Shown here piece by piece: positions 46,908 through 56,746 of a DNA stretch of 64,000 bases (position 1 is the first letter of the stretch; every line of letters begins with the position of its first letter). This DNA is from Oxalobacteraceae bacterium (GTDB lineage Bacteria > Pseudomonadota > Gammaproteobacteria > Burkholderiales > Burkholderiaceae_D). A program made the translations under genes and the position numbers. Where the stretch lies: assembly GCA_027490255.1 (NCBI GenBank), contig JAIXYM010000092.1, positions 1 through 64,000 of the forward strand, given 5' to 3'. The notes below the pieces were generated by a model, which was not told the origin of the DNA, ran no database searches, and saw only the letters and a program-made list of their open reading frames with translations.

Positions 46908-48247
46908 GCACGACGATGGCAAATCCGCTCTGGGTTGACCTGCAGGTCGAGTTCGATCATCCGGACCTGTTGTTGCAGCTGTTGGTGTTGGGTGGCTGTA
47001 TCTTGGTCGGCTGGTTGATGTCGCAGCAGTTGATGAAAAAATTCTCGGCGCGTCATGATCACCACGGCATTTTTCAGGTGCCCTTCGACAGCTTTCAGAT
47101 CGTACTCACACCTTTGCTGATCGTCGCGCTGATGGCGCTGGCTACATTGGTGATGGGGCGCTGGCAGCATGCAGGCCTGTTGCGTATCGTGCTACCGCTG
47201 TGGCTGTCGTTCCTTCTTATTCGCGTGGGATTTTTCTTGGTTCGCAAAGCATTTGCGAAAGAAGGTCGGGTCGGCGTTTTCCTGCAAGTATTCGAGCAAA
47301 TTTTTGCCGTGTTGGTCTGGAGCGGACTCGCGCTCTACATCACTGGCCTCTGGCCGGAATTTGTGCAGTATCTCGAGGATACGACCGTCCCGCTGGGACG
47401 CCATCGCGAGCCACTGATCGTGATCTTGCAGGCGCTGTTTTGGGTGTTTATCACGCTGGTGCTTGCCATGTGGGCCGCCACTGCGCTGGAGCAGCGCCTG
47501 ATGCATCTGGACACGATGCACTCCTCGCTGCGTGCAGTGATGGCACGCGTTTTACGGGCTTCGTTGATCCTCATTGCCGTTCTGGTCAGCCTTTCTATTG
47601 TCGGTATCGATCTGACTGTCCTCTCGGTTTTTGGTGGCGCTCTGGGAGTGGGTATTGGACTGGGCTTGCAGAAACTGGTGAGCAGTTATGTGTCCGGATT
47701 TGTGATTCTTCTGGAGCGCAGCTTGTCCATTGGGGATATCGTTCATCTTGACCGTTTTAGTGGCGAGGTGGCTGAAATCAATACGCGTTACACCTTGATC
47801 AAATCGCTTGATGGTTCCGCTGCGGTGATTCCGAATGAAATGCTGGTTTCCTCACCGGTACAGAACCTGACCCGAAGTGACCGTCAATTGCGTTTGGCAA
47901 CCACCATGTTGGTGGGCCCGGATACGGACGTTGAGGCGCTGCTGCCTGATATGGTGGAAGCCATGCAGCGCATTCCCCGGATTCTGAAAAATCCCATGCC
48001 GACAGCCTCGCTGTCGCGGTTTGCCGCTGAGGGTCTCGAACTTGAGGCGGGTTTCTGGATTGCCGATCCGGAAAATGGTGCGGGCAACGTGCGCTCCGCA
48101 GTCAATTTCGAGCTTTGGCGCCTGTGCCGGCAACATGGCGTCCGCTTGCCCGGTCAGGCGAGGGCTGAATCATTGGTGAAAGATGAGCTTGACAAGTCGT
48201 TGATTCGTAAGCCTTTATCTGCAGATCCAGATGAAAATCAGGCCTGA
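46904..48247 (+). CDS. MscS-family mechanosensitive channel
   Basis: A 447-residue inner-membrane protein with about five N-terminal helices and the MscS core: a pore-lining helix with L-G-V-G-I-G-L-G-L-Q near residue 248, then a beta domain with G-D-I-V and I-P-N-E-M-L-V. It is longer than E. coli MscS (286), like YbdG/YbiO-type channels. Its start overlaps the stop of the PLD remnant, so that relic may supply its translation signal. Confidence 0.9.
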   Translation: MSTTMANPLWVDLQVEFDHPDLLLQLLVLGGCILVGWLMSQQLMKKFSARHDHHGIFQVPFDSFQIVLTPLLIVALMALATLVMGRWQHAGLLRIVLPLWLSFLLIRVGFFLVRKAFAKEGRVGVFLQVFEQIFAVLVWSGLALYITGLWPEFVQYLEDTTVPLGRHREPLIVILQALFWVFITLVLAMWAATALEQRLMHLDTMHSSLRAVMARVLRASLILIAVLVSLSIVGIDLTVLSVFGGALGVGIGLGLQKLVSSYVSGFVILLERSLSIGDIVHLDRFSGEVAEINTRYTLIKSLDGSAAVIPNEMLVSSPVQNLTRSDRQLRLATTMLVGPDTDVEALLPDMVEAMQRIPRILKNPMPTASLSRFAAEGLELEAGFWIADPENGAGNVRSAVNFELWRLCRQHGVRLPGQARAESLVKDELDKSLIRKPLSADPDENQA

Positions 48248-48339
48248 GATGATCAAAAGCACGTACAATGCGGTGTTTGGCCGTAACAATGGGCGTCCGC
48301 AAGGGATTCCCTGAAGGCCAGGGTGATTTTGGAGAAACA

Positions 48340-49548
48340 ATGAGCTCAAATCCTGTGATGGATGCTGTTCTCGACTTTTTGATGAATGGCATCACGCATT
48401 CATCTGGTTTACAAATACTGCTGTTCACGCTGGCCGTCACGCATGTGACCATCGCCGCAGTTACCATTTTCCTGCATCGCTGCCAGGCGCATCGTGCGCT
48501 CGAGCTGCATGCTATTCCGAGTCACTTCTTCCGTTTCTGGTTGTGGATGACCACCGGTATGGTCACCAAAGAGTGGGCTGCAATTCATCGCAAGCATCAC
48601 GCGAAATGCGAGACCATTGAAGATCCGCACAGCCCGGTCGCACTCGGTATCGAGAAAGTGCTGTTCGAGGGTGCCGAGCTCTACCGCATGGAAGCCAAGA
48701 ATCGCGAGACTATCGAGAAATACGGCCATGGCACGCCGGATGACTGGATCGAGCGTAACGTCTATACAAAACACTCAGCACTGGGCGTCTCGCTGATGCT
48801 GGTCATTAATGTGATGCTCTTTGGCGTGCTGGGTCTGACAGTGTGGGCAATTCAGATGGCTTGGATTCCTGTGACGGCTGCGGGTGTCATTAATGGTATC
48901 GGCCACTTCTGGGGTTACCGTAATTATGATTGCAAGGATGCGTCAACTAATGTGCTGCCTATTGGCATCCTGATTGGTGGCGAGGAACTCCACAACAACC
49001 ATCACACCTTTGGTACATCGGCCAAGCTGTCGGCTAAATGGTTCGAGTTCGATATCGGCTGGCTTTATATCTCCATCCTGTCTTTCTTCGGTCTGGCAAA
49101 GGTGAAGAAGGTCGCTCCAGAGCCTCGCTTTGATCGTCAAAAATTGGTGTGCGATCTGGATACCTTGCAATCCATCGTTGCCAATCGCTATGACGTTATG
49201 GCGACTTATGCACGCTCGGTACGTCACGCATGGCGCGATGAGGTCGCGCAGATTCGCGAGAAATCTAAACTTGAATCAAGTTTCCTGAAATCCTCACGCA
49301 AGCTGATGCAGCGCGAGCCTGCGAGTTTGGAGCAGCAACAGCAACAACAGCTCTCCGAGGTGTTCAAGCACAGCAATGCGCTCAAGACCATGCATGAAAT
49401 GCGGGTCGAGCTTTCGAGCCTCTGGGAGCGTTCGCATGCCAGTAGCGATCAGTTGCTGCAGCAATTGCGTGACTGGTGTGCCCGTGCCGAATCATCGGGC
49501 ATACGCTCGTTGCAGGAGTTTTCATTCCGTCTGCGCAGCTACGCGTAA
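48340..49548 (+). CDS. Acyl-CoA/fatty acid delta-9-type desaturase
   Basis: A 402-residue membrane desaturase with the three His boxes H-R-C-Q-A-H, H-R-K-H-H and H-N-N-H-H and several membrane helices. It introduces a double bond into fatty acyl chains, probably for membrane fluidity. The ATG at 48340 has GGAGAAAC upstream. The C-terminal 120 residues form a coiled-coil-like, Gln/Leu-rich tail that the shortest family members lack. Confidence 0.9.
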   Translation: MSSNPVMDAVLDFLMNGITHSSGLQILLFTLAVTHVTIAAVTIFLHRCQAHRALELHAIPSHFFRFWLWMTTGMVTKEWAAIHRKHHAKCETIEDPHSPVALGIEKVLFEGAELYRMEAKNRETIEKYGHGTPDDWIERNVYTKHSALGVSLMLVINVMLFGVLGLTVWAIQMAWIPVTAAGVINGIGHFWGYRNYDCKDASTNVLPIGILIGGEELHNNHHTFGTSAKLSAKWFEFDIGWLYISILSFFGLAKVKKVAPEPRFDRQKLVCDLDTLQSIVANRYDVMATYARSVRHAWRDEVAQIREKSKLESSFLKSSRKLMQREPASLEQQQQQQLSEVFKHSNALKTMHEMRVELSSLWERSHASSDQLLQQLRDWCARAESSGIRSLQEFSFRLRSYA

Positions 49549-49563
49549 TCGGAATTTGAAAAC

Positions 49564-49597
49564 AAAAAACCCCGCAGTGTGAACTGCGGGGTTTTTT
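49564..49597. terminator. Bidirectional Rho-independent terminator between desaturase and rpmG
   Basis: A 15-bp stem AAAAAACCCCGCAGT (49564-49578) / ACTGCGGGGTTTTTT (49583-49597) with loop GTGA. It serves the convergent desaturase and rpmB-rpmG genes. Confidence 0.96.
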
Positions 49598-49614
49598 GTT
49601 TGAAACTCAAGCGT

Positions 49615-49782
49615 TTATTTGATCTTGGTTTCTTTGTAGATCACATGCTTGCGTGCCTTGGGATCGAACTTCATGATCTCCATTTTTTCTGGCATCGTGC
49701 GCTTGTTCTTGTCTGTGGTGTAGAAATGACCGGTACCTGCGGTCGATTCCAGTTTGATTTTGTCGCGGCCTTTGCTTGCCAT
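49615..49782 (-). CDS. rpmG: 50S ribosomal protein L33
   Basis: A 55-residue L33 without zinc cysteines, translated as [19 protein letters not shown] and ending K-E-T-K-I-K. AAGGAA precedes the ATG at 49782. It follows rpmB after 26 bases in the usual rpmB-rpmG operon. Confidence 0.97.
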   Translation of the reverse strand: MASKGRDKIKLESTAGTGHFYTTDKNKRTMPEKMEIMKFDPKARKHVIYKETKIK

Positions 49783-49808
49783 GATGAAGTTCCTTTACTT
49801 AAATCCGA

Positions 49809-50045
49809 TTAAATTTTGTGGCCGCGGGCGCGCATATCAGCCAGCACAGCATCAATGCCCAGCTTGTCGATGACCCGAATACCCGCACCGGAGACGCGCA
49901 TGCGGACCCAGCGGTTTTCTGATTCGACCCAGAAGCGACGGTTCTGCAGGTTGGGCAGAAAGCGACGCTTGGTTTTGTTATTGGCGTGGGAAACATTGTT
50001 GCCGACCATCGGCTTTTTCCCGGTAACTTCGCATTCACGTGACAC
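49809..50045 (-). CDS. rpmB: 50S ribosomal protein L28
   Basis: A 78-residue L28 with [15 protein letters not shown] and T-K-R-R-F-L-P-N-L. The start is GTG at 50045 (S-R-E-C-E-V-T-G-K), supported by AAGGAG six bases upstream; the longer frame to 50108 is not real. A GTG start is less usual for this gene. Confidence 0.96.
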   Translation of the reverse strand: MSRECEVTGKKPMVGNNVSHANNKTKRRFLPNLQNRRFWVESENRWVRMRVSGAGIRVIDKLGIDAVLADMRARGHKI

Positions 50046-50216
50046 AGCAGACTCCTTGAGGGTTCCAGAATTTGGCAAAGACCGCGAGTATAACGAAAAA
50101 AGCGCCAATATTCAACGACTTGCAGATTTAAATTGTGTCTTGATATTCTATGGGTATTTAACAATTAGGCGAGTCTGAGTCAGGAATCGCCGTGGTGATA
50201 TCGCTTTTGAACCAGA

Positions 50217-50891
50217 TTAGCAGAGCCCATGTTGCTTGAATGACCACGCCTCATGATCATTGACGATCAGATGGTCGAGCAGCGAAACCTCGATGCAAGC
50301 CAGCACACGTTTGAGTTCATTGGTCAGCATTTTGTCCATTTTGCTGGGTTCTACGCTACCGGAGGGGTGATTGTGCGCAAAAATCATGGCAGCCGCATTG
50401 TGAGCCAACGCCCTTCGGACAATTTCTCGCGGATAGACATGGGCTCGGGTCAGGGTGCCTCGACACATTTCCTCGCAGGCGATTAGCCGGCCCTGGACAT
50501 CGAGAAACAAACCAAGGAAAGTCTCCGAGGGTTGGCCGTGAAGGCGCAGTCGGAGAAACTGCGAGACGGCTTGCGGGGATTGCAGCAGGGGGCCTGAGCG
50601 CAGTTCCTCTGCCAGCCCGCGTCTTGCCAGTTCGACCACCGCTTGCAGCAGGCTGCATTTAGAGGGCCCCATACCCTTGATTTCGGCGAGCTCAGGTGCT
50701 GTGGCGCTCAGCAGCCTTGATACCGAGCCGAAGTGGTCCAGCAAGTCGCTGCCGAGCTGAATCGCGTTTTTGCCCTGAATACCCGTGCGTAGGATGATGG
50801 CCAGCAGTTCAGCATCAGTGAGCGAATGTGCTCCTCTGGACTGCAGGCGCTCTCGGGGGCGTTGGTCGGCGGGCAGGTCGGTGATGAGCAT
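50217..50891 (-). CDS. radC: RadC-family JAB-domain protein
   Basis: A 224-residue protein with an N-terminal helix-hairpin-helix domain (I-K-G-M-G-P-S-K-C near residue 72) and a C-terminal JAMM/MPN-type metal site: H-N-H-P-S-G near 173 followed by a distal Asp. Despite the name, a DNA-repair role is not established. It lies between rpmB and fkpB, the usual neighbourhood. Confidence 0.94.
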   Translation of the reverse strand: MLITDLPADQRPRERLQSRGAHSLTDAELLAIILRTGIQGKNAIQLGSDLLDHFGSVSRLLSATAPELAEIKGMGPSKCSLLQAVVELARRGLAEELRSGPLLQSPQAVSQFLRLRLHGQPSETFLGLFLDVQGRLIACEEMCRGTLTRAHVYPREIVRRALAHNAAAMIFAHNHPSGSVEPSKMDKMLTNELKRVLACIEVSLLDHLIVNDHEAWSFKQHGLC

Positions 50892-51007
50892 GAGGTGACT
50901 CGGGCAGGGGGGCAGGGCCTCAATGTATCGCGCCTCCGATCGTGCAGCGTTAGGATGGTCCCTTGGGCTGGACTACAATAGCGCGACTCGTTTTTTTACC
51001 TATTTTT

Positions 51008-51463
51008 ATGTCGAATACGCCACAGCCCGTCGTGACCGCCAGCACTTTTCTGACCTTGCACTATCGGCTATCGACCGCGAGTGGTCAGGACATCGTGAGT
51101 ACATTTGACGAGAATCCGGCCACGCTGCAGGTGGGCTCGGGCCAGTTGGCGCCTTTTCTTGAAACTTGTCTGATCGGCTTGCGCGAGGGCGCGCATCTGA
51201 GTTTTGATCTGACATCAGAAGAGGCGTTCGGACCGCGTAATCCCGATTTACTGCAAAGAGTATCGTTATCGACGTTGCAGGAAAATTCGGATCCGGACCA
51301 TACCTATGAAGTCGGTGATCTGGTGGATTTTGCCGCGCCTGGCGGGGGACAGTTTGCTGGCGTTTTGCTTGAGATGGGAGAGCAAGATGCGTTATTCGAT
51401 TTTAATCATCCGCTGGCGGGCCAGGCCTTAAAATTTGAAGTTCGCATCATTGGTGTGCTCTAG
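51008..51463 (+). CDS. fkpB: FKBP-type peptidyl-prolyl isomerase, SlpA-like
   Basis: A 151-residue FKBP of the SlyD/SlpA class: an FKBP core with L-H-Y-R-L-S-T near the N-terminus, the F-D-E-N-P-A-T-L-Q-V-G-S-G-Q segment and an IF insert with D-L-T-S-E-E-A-F-G. It lacks the C-terminal His-rich tail of SlyD. The ATG at 51008 is the start. ispH follows after 27 bases, a conserved fkpB-ispH pairing. Confidence 0.93.
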   Translation: MSNTPQPVVTASTFLTLHYRLSTASGQDIVSTFDENPATLQVGSGQLAPFLETCLIGLREGAHLSFDLTSEEAFGPRNPDLLQRVSLSTLQENSDPDHTYEVGDLVDFAAPGGGQFAGVLLEMGEQDALFDFNHPLAGQALKFEVRIIGVL

Positions 51464-51490
51464 TCGCAGTAGCACTTGAAGGAAAAAACC

Positions 51491-52429
51491 ATGGAAAAAG
51501 AAATTCTGTTGGCTCAGCCGCGAGGCTTTTGTGCCGGAGTGGATCGTGCGATCGAAATCGTCGAGCGTGCACTCGCGCAATTTGGTGCACCCGTCTACGT
51601 CAGGCATGAGATCGTGCACAACGCCTATGTGGTGGAAGATCTGCGTGCCAAGGGGGCGATCTTTATTGAAGATTTGGCCGACGCACCGTCAGGCAGTCAT
51701 CTGGTGTTTTCTGCTCATGGTGTTTCGCGTGCGATCAAGGCTGAGGCGGAAGAACGAGGACTACTCGTATTTGATGCGACCTGTCCACTGGTGACCAAGG
51801 TCCATGTCGAGGTGGCCAAAATGCGGGATGAGAATCGCGAGATCATCATGATTGGGCATGAGGGACATCCTGAAGTTGAAGGTACGATGGGGCAAAGTGA
51901 TGCGGGTATGTATCTGGTCGAAACTGTCGAGGATGTGCAAACGCTCGAAGTAAAAAATCCCCATCGTTTGGCCTATGTGTCGCAGACCACGCTGTCGGTT
52001 GACGACACAGCAGAGATCATCACGGCGCTGCGCGCCAGATTTCCTGACATTGCCGAGCCCAAGAAAGGCGACATTTGCTACGCAACGACTAATCGTCAGC
52101 ATGCGGTGAAGATGATGGCGCCGCAGGTTGATCTGGTGATTGTGGTGGGCAGCCCCAGCAGTTCCAATTCCAATCGCTTGCGCGAGGTTGCACAAAAAAA
52201 CGGCGTTGAATCCTACATGGTCGATAACGCCTCGCAAATCGATCCGGCTTGGGTCGAGGGCAAGCAGCGCATTGGTGTTACCGCCGGTGCCTCGGCACCT
52301 GAAATTTTAGTTGAAGAGGTGGTCGCCACTCTGAAATCGCTGGGGGTTAAAAGTGTGCGCGAGCTCGACGGCGTGGAAGAGCATGTAACTTTCCCCTTGC
52401 CTAAAGGCCTGTCGGCGCGTCCGGCGTAA
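51491..52429 (+). CDS. ispH: 4-hydroxy-3-methylbut-2-enyl diphosphate reductase
   Basis: IspH catalyses the last step of the MEP isoprenoid pathway. The 312-residue iron-sulfur enzyme has the cluster Cys in P-R-G-F-C-A-G-V near residue 13, D-A-T-C-P-L-V-T near 98 and Cys in D-I-C-Y-A-T-T-N near 196, plus the E-G-T-M-G-Q segment. The ATG at 51491 follows AAGGAA; livH starts 2 bases after its stop. Confidence 0.98.
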   Translation: MEKEILLAQPRGFCAGVDRAIEIVERALAQFGAPVYVRHEIVHNAYVVEDLRAKGAIFIEDLADAPSGSHLVFSAHGVSRAIKAEAEERGLLVFDATCPLVTKVHVEVAKMRDENREIIMIGHEGHPEVEGTMGQSDAGMYLVETVEDVQTLEVKNPHRLAYVSQTTLSVDDTAEIITALRARFPDIAEPKKGDICYATTNRQHAVKMMAPQVDLVIVVGSPSSSNSNRLREVAQKNGVESYMVDNASQIDPAWVEGKQRIGVTAGASAPEILVEEVVATLKSLGVKSVRELDGVEEHVTFPLPKGLSARPA

Positions 52430-52431
52430 GC

Positions 52432-53361
52432 ATGGATATTTTCGCGCAGCAGCTGATTAATGGCTTGGTATTGGGCGCCATGTATGCGCTGGTTGCGTTG
52501 GGATACACCATGGTCTACGGTGTGCTGAACCTGATTAATTTTGCCCATGGCGATGTGCTGATGATAGGCGCGATGGTCGGCTGGTCGCTGCTGCAACTTA
52601 TTCAATACCTCAGTCCGGAACTTCCCGGCTATCTCGCGCTGATGCTGGCGATCGTCGGCGCGATTCCGGTGTGCGTTATCGTGAGTGTGCTCATTGAACG
52701 TGTGGCGTATCGTCGCCTGCGGGATGCACCACGGCTTGCACCACTGATCACCGCCATTGGCATATCGATTTTGTTGCAGACGCTGGCGATGATGATCTGG
52801 GGCCGTAATCCATTGCCATTCCCTCAGGTGTTGCCGTCGGAACCCTTGCATGTGATGGGTGCTCTGATCACGCCCACCCAAGTGCTGCTGCTCTTGCTTG
52901 CTGCTGTATCCATGATTGGATTGTCGCTGTTAGTTGAACGCACGCGCATGGGGCGTGCGATGCGTGCCGTTGCCGAAAATCCCCGCGTCGCAGCGCTCAT
53001 GGGTGTCAACGCTAACCGAGTCATTGTGTTCACCTTTGCGATTGGTGCAGCACTGGCTGCCGTTGCGGGCGTGATGTGGGGCGCGAACTATGCATCAGCC
53101 CAGTTTGCGATGGGCTTCACACCGGGCCTCAAAGCTTTTTCGGCTGCCGTGCTCGGCGGCATCGGCAATATCTACGGCGCGATGCTCGGTGGGATTTTGT
53201 TGGGCTTAATTGAGAGCTTGGGTGCTGGGTACATCGGAGACCTGACCGCGGGTGTGCTGGGTAGCCACTATCAGGACATCTTTGCCTTCATCGTGCTGAT
53301 CCTCGTGCTGACGCTCAGGCCTTCGGGCATCATGGGTGAGCGCGTCGCAGATCGTTCCTGA
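52432..53361 (+). CDS. livH: Branched-chain-amino-acid ABC permease LivH (second cluster)
   Basis: A 309-residue permease with eight or so helices, N-L-I-N-F-A-H-G-D-V-L-M-I-G near residue 37 and the V-A-E-N-P-R-V-A-A-L-M-G-V-N segment. It heads livHMGF, a second HAAT-type importer in the window. It starts 2 bases after ispH and so is probably co-transcribed with that housekeeping gene. Confidence 0.94.
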   Translation: MDIFAQQLINGLVLGAMYALVALGYTMVYGVLNLINFAHGDVLMIGAMVGWSLLQLIQYLSPELPGYLALMLAIVGAIPVCVIVSVLIERVAYRRLRDAPRLAPLITAIGISILLQTLAMMIWGRNPLPFPQVLPSEPLHVMGALITPTQVLLLLLAAVSMIGLSLLVERTRMGRAMRAVAENPRVAALMGVNANRVIVFTFAIGAALAAVAGVMWGANYASAQFAMGFTPGLKAFSAAVLGGIGNIYGAMLGGILLGLIESLGAGYIGDLTAGVLGSHYQDIFAFIVLILVLTLRPSGIMGERVADRS

Positions 53362-53379
53362 TTATCGGCAGCTAGTCTT

Positions 53380-54555
53380 GTGAACACTCATCATTCCCCG
53401 CTACGCGTTGTATTGTTTGCGCTATTGCTGCTGGTGTTCCCTATCGTGGCATCCCAGTTCGGCAATTCCTGGGTACGCATCATCGACATCGCACTGCTGT
53501 ACATCATGCTGGCGCTGGGCCTGAACATCGTGGTGGGTTTCGCTGGCTTGCTGGATCTGGGCTATATCGCTTTTTTCGCCATTGGTGCTTATCTCGCCGG
53601 TTTGCTTGCTTCGCCCCAGTTCGCAGTCGTTATCGAGTCACTGCAAATGGAATATCCAGTTGCGGGTGACTGGTTGCTGCATGTTGCAGGTGATGCCATT
53701 GCAGCACAAGGAATTCACTGGTCCGTTTGGGTCATCATTCCGTTGGCAGCACTCGTGGCAGGAATCTTCGGTGCTCTACTTGGTGCGCCCACACTGAAGT
53801 TGCGCGGTGATTATCTGGCGATTGTTACGCTGGGTTTTGGTGAAATCATTCGCATCTTCATGAACAACCTGAATGGTCCGGTCAATATCACCAACGGTCC
53901 TCAGGGCATCAATCTGATTGATCCGGTGCGCATTGGTGGCGTATCGCTTGCTGGTGAACCGGGTTCGGGTGGAGTGGTTCAGGTAGCTGGCTGGTCCATG
54001 CCCTCGGTGAATGCCTACTACTACCTGTTCCTGTTGCTCTGCATTCTGACGGTGTTCATTTCGCAGCGACTGCAGCATTCGCGCCTCGGTCGTGCGTGGA
54101 TCGCGATTCGAGAGGATGAGATCGCAGCTAAAGCGATGGGCATCCATGTGCGTAATATGAAACTGCTGGCCTTTGCCATGGGTGCCGCGTTCGGAGGTGT
54201 GGCGGGCGCGATGTTTGGTGCGTTTCAAGGATTCATTTCGCCTGAATCTTTCACATTGACTGAATCGATTGCGGTACTAGCGATGGTGGTGCTGGGTGGC
54301 ATAGGCCACATACCTGGCGTTATTCTGGGTGCGGTGCTGCTGGCAGCGTTACCGGAGATTTTGCGTCATACCGTTGAGCCGATACAGATGGCTTTGTTCG
54401 GTCATATCTGGATAGAAGCGGAAGTATTACGTCAACTCTTGTACGGACTGGCACTGGTGCTGATCATGCTTGCGCGTCCTGCCGGTCTCTGGCCCTCGCC
54501 ACGACAGGAAGATCGCCCCCTACCTGCGTCGAACACGCAAACGGGTGCCGCATGA
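53380..54555 (+). CDS. livM: Branched-chain-amino-acid ABC permease LivM (second cluster)
   Basis: A 391-residue permease with V-V-G-F-A-G-L-L-D-L-G-Y-I-A-F-F near residue 51 and A-I-R-E-D-E-I-A-A-K-A-M-G near 245. It starts at GTG. The stop overlaps livG by 4 bases (ATGA). It is longer than the first-cluster LivM (318), mainly by an insertion near residues 85-120. Confidence 0.94.
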   Translation: MNTHHSPLRVVLFALLLLVFPIVASQFGNSWVRIIDIALLYIMLALGLNIVVGFAGLLDLGYIAFFAIGAYLAGLLASPQFAVVIESLQMEYPVAGDWLLHVAGDAIAAQGIHWSVWVIIPLAALVAGIFGALLGAPTLKLRGDYLAIVTLGFGEIIRIFMNNLNGPVNITNGPQGINLIDPVRIGGVSLAGEPGSGGVVQVAGWSMPSVNAYYYLFLLLCILTVFISQRLQHSRLGRAWIAIREDEIAAKAMGIHVRNMKLLAFAMGAAFGGVAGAMFGAFQGFISPESFTLTESIAVLAMVVLGGIGHIPGVILGAVLLAALPEILRHTVEPIQMALFGHIWIEAEVLRQLLYGLALVLIMLARPAGLWPSPRQEDRPLPASNTQTGAA

Positions 54556-55325
54556 GTCGCGACACCTTGCTTTGTGTGAGGGGTGTGGGCAAGCGATTCG
54601 GTGGCTTGCAGGCGCTGACCGATGTGAATCTCGCCATCACGCGCGGCGACATCCACGGTCTAATTGGTCCGAATGGCGCTGGCAAAACGACATGCTTCAA
54701 TGTGATCACTGGTCTCTATCAGCCGGACGGTGGTCAATTTGAACTCGCTGGAAAACCTTACTCACCTTCTGCGCCGCATGCGGTCGCTCGTGCGGGTATT
54801 GCGCGCACATTTCAGAACATTCGTTTGTTTGGTGAGATGAGTGCACTTGAAAATGTGATGGTTGGACGGCACGTTCGCACGCATCAAGGCGTACTCGGTG
54901 CGATTTTTCGGCATCCGGCTGCGCGCGCAGAGGAAGCGCAGATTGTTGCGCATGCGCAGGCGTTACTTGAGTTCGTTGGCATTGCCCATCTTGCGCAACG
55001 CACTGCGCGACATTTATCTTATGGAGATCAGCGCCGGGTTGAAATTGCGCGCGCACTTGCCACCGAGCCGGTGTTGCTGGCGTTGGATGAACCGGCAGCC
55101 GGCATGAACGCTACGGAAAAATCTGAGTTGCGCGATCTGCTGAAACGAATTCGCGATAAAGGTACCAGCCTCTTGCTGATCGAGCATGACGTCAAACTGA
55201 TGATGGGTTTATGCGATCGTATTACCGTACTTGATTATGGCAAAGTCATTGCAGAGGGCACACCCTCGGAAGTTCAGCAGAATCCGGCGGTGATTGCCGC
55301 GTATCTTGGCGTCGAGGCTGCATGA
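54552..55325 (+). CDS. livG: Branched-chain-amino-acid ABC ATPase LivG (second cluster)
   Basis: A 257-residue ATPase with Walker A G-P-N-G-A-G-K-T-T-C-F-N, signature L-S-Y-G-D-Q-R-R-V-E-I-A and Walker B L-A-L-D-E-P-A-A-G-M-N. Its A-A-G-M-N is the usual LivG form. The 4-base ATGA overlaps on both sides indicate coupling with livM and livF. Confidence 0.95.
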   Translation: MSRDTLLCVRGVGKRFGGLQALTDVNLAITRGDIHGLIGPNGAGKTTCFNVITGLYQPDGGQFELAGKPYSPSAPHAVARAGIARTFQNIRLFGEMSALENVMVGRHVRTHQGVLGAIFRHPAARAEEAQIVAHAQALLEFVGIAHLAQRTARHLSYGDQRRVEIARALATEPVLLALDEPAAGMNATEKSELRDLLKRIRDKGTSLLLIEHDVKLMMGLCDRITVLDYGKVIAEGTPSEVQQNPAVIAAYLGVEAA

Positions 55326-56053
55326 GCGAGACTGTGCATCCCTTGCTGGAGGTTCGCTCCCTTGTCGTCGCTTTTGGTGGCATTGAAGCGGTAAAAGATA
55401 TTTCATTCAAGGTCATGCCCGGTGAGCTGGTGACGCTGATCGGTGCCAATGGCGCAGGCAAGACCACGACACTTAAAGCGATTACGGGGACTTTGCCATC
55501 GTCGCAGCGCAGTGGCGAGGTGTTCTACGCAGGCCAGCGTATCGATCAGCAACAGGCTTTTGCTTTACCCGGGCTGGGGTTGGTGATGGTGCCTGAGGGT
55601 CGCGGGGTTTTTTCGCGCATGACCCTGCGTGAAAATTTGCTGATGGGGGCTTACACGCGCGATGACGCTGTTCAGATCGAAGAGGATATCGCTCGCTGGT
55701 TCTCGGTATTCCCGCGATTGAAAGAGCGGCAGTCACAACTGGCGGGCACACTCTCGGGTGGTGAGCAGCAGATGCTGGCGATGGCGCGCGCCTTGATGGG
55801 TCGACCCAAACTTCTTTTGCTGGATGAGCCTTCCATGGGTCTGGCGCCAATGATGGTCGCGCAGATTTTTGAAGTGATCAGAGACATTGCGCAGCAGGGG
55901 GTGACGATACTGCTGGTAGAACAAAATGTGCGACAGGCCTTGGCGGTTGCCCACCGCGGCTATGTGATGGAGAGCGGCCGTATCGTTTTGCAGGATACGG
56001 CCGATCAGCTTTTGAACGATGAGCGAGTTAGGGAAGCTTATCTGGGTGGCTAA
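55322..56053 (+). CDS. livF: Branched-chain-amino-acid ABC ATPase LivF (second cluster)
   Basis: A 243-residue ATPase with Walker A G-A-N-G-A-G-K-T-T-T-L, signature L-S-G-G-E-Q-Q-M-L-A-M-A and Walker B L-L-L-D-E-P-S-M-G-L-A-P. The last 26 bases overlap the convergent OTU-like gene. As in the first cluster, no substrate-binding protein gene is next to it. Confidence 0.95.
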   Translation: MSETVHPLLEVRSLVVAFGGIEAVKDISFKVMPGELVTLIGANGAGKTTTLKAITGTLPSSQRSGEVFYAGQRIDQQQAFALPGLGLVMVPEGRGVFSRMTLRENLLMGAYTRDDAVQIEEDIARWFSVFPRLKERQSQLAGTLSGGEQQMLAMARALMGRPKLLLLDEPSMGLAPMMVAQIFEVIRDIAQQGVTILLVEQNVRQALAVAHRGYVMESGRIVLQDTADQLLNDERVREAYLGG

Positions 56054-56717
56054 GTTGCCGTGCTGACCTGATATCGCGAGCCACCACCGCTTCATAATGT
56101 CCTGCACCATCAAAAATGGCTGCAGCGCGCTGCCCTTCACCGATAGATCGTACCGCCGGCTTGCCATCAAGATCAGAGGTCACCATCCAAAAGCACACAT
56201 AACGATCCTTCTGCTGCCCGAAATAATCTTGATTGATCTGGTCGATCAGCCAGGAGGTGAGTACGGTATCTGAATGCAGTGCGTGACTGGTCTTGATTTC
56301 GTGGCCGCTTTGTTGCGCCAGCTTTTGTTTGTAATGACTGGCCTGATTCACGTGATCACTGTGGTAATCGCCTGTCACATGCTGGAGCATTGAGATAATC
56401 AGGCAGTTATTGCTGTTGCCAGAGTTTGGCTTGACATCAAAGCCGTTCGTATCGAACCAGTGCCTGAGTTGGCCATTCAGCTTTTGCTGTGCCTCGCGTT
56501 CGGCATGCAATGAGTCGCTTTCAAGTGACAAGCTGGCGGCAATCGCCATTTGCAGTGCTTCTTCATCGGCGTAGGCAATTTCTTCGTCGGAGCCACTCCG
56601 CAAGGCCGCGCGCTGACTAGTGGTCAAGTAGGGGGCTAAAGGTGTGTCTGGTGTGTCGGTCAATGAAGCGGTGGATGGCGTGGCAGGGGAGTGCGTGGCA
56701 GAGGATAGTGGCAACAT
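56028..56717 (-). CDS. OTU-like cysteine protease with ubiquitin-interacting motif, candidate effector
   Basis: A 229-residue protein. Residues 1-35 are Ser/Thr/Pro-rich with no acidic residue before position 21. Residues 51-67 (D-E-E-A-L-Q-M-A-I-A-A-S-L-S-L-E-S) fit the ubiquitin-interacting motif with its conserved L-x-x-A-x-x-x-S. A putative OTU-type cysteine lies in G-N-S-N-N-C-L-I-I-S-M-L (Cys105) and a His in G-A-G-H-Y-E-A-V (His207). This suggests a deubiquitinase, useful only inside eukaryotic hosts. The ATG at 56717 has GGAG six bases upstream; a TTG lies 12 bases further. A strong hrp-box match lies 30 bases upstream. Effector function is inferred. Confidence 0.72.
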   Translation of the reverse strand: MLPLSSATHSPATPSTASLTDTPDTPLAPYLTTSQRAALRSGSDEEIAYADEEALQMAIAASLSLESDSLHAEREAQQKLNGQLRHWFDTNGFDVKPNSGNSNNCLIISMLQHVTGDYHSDHVNQASHYKQKLAQQSGHEIKTSHALHSDTVLTSWLIDQINQDYFGQQKDRYVCFWMVTSDLDGKPAVRSIGEGQRAAAIFDGAGHYEAVVARDIRSARQLSHPDKLP

Positions 56718-56746
56718 AGGGATCTCCAAAAAATAGCTGGCGGAGA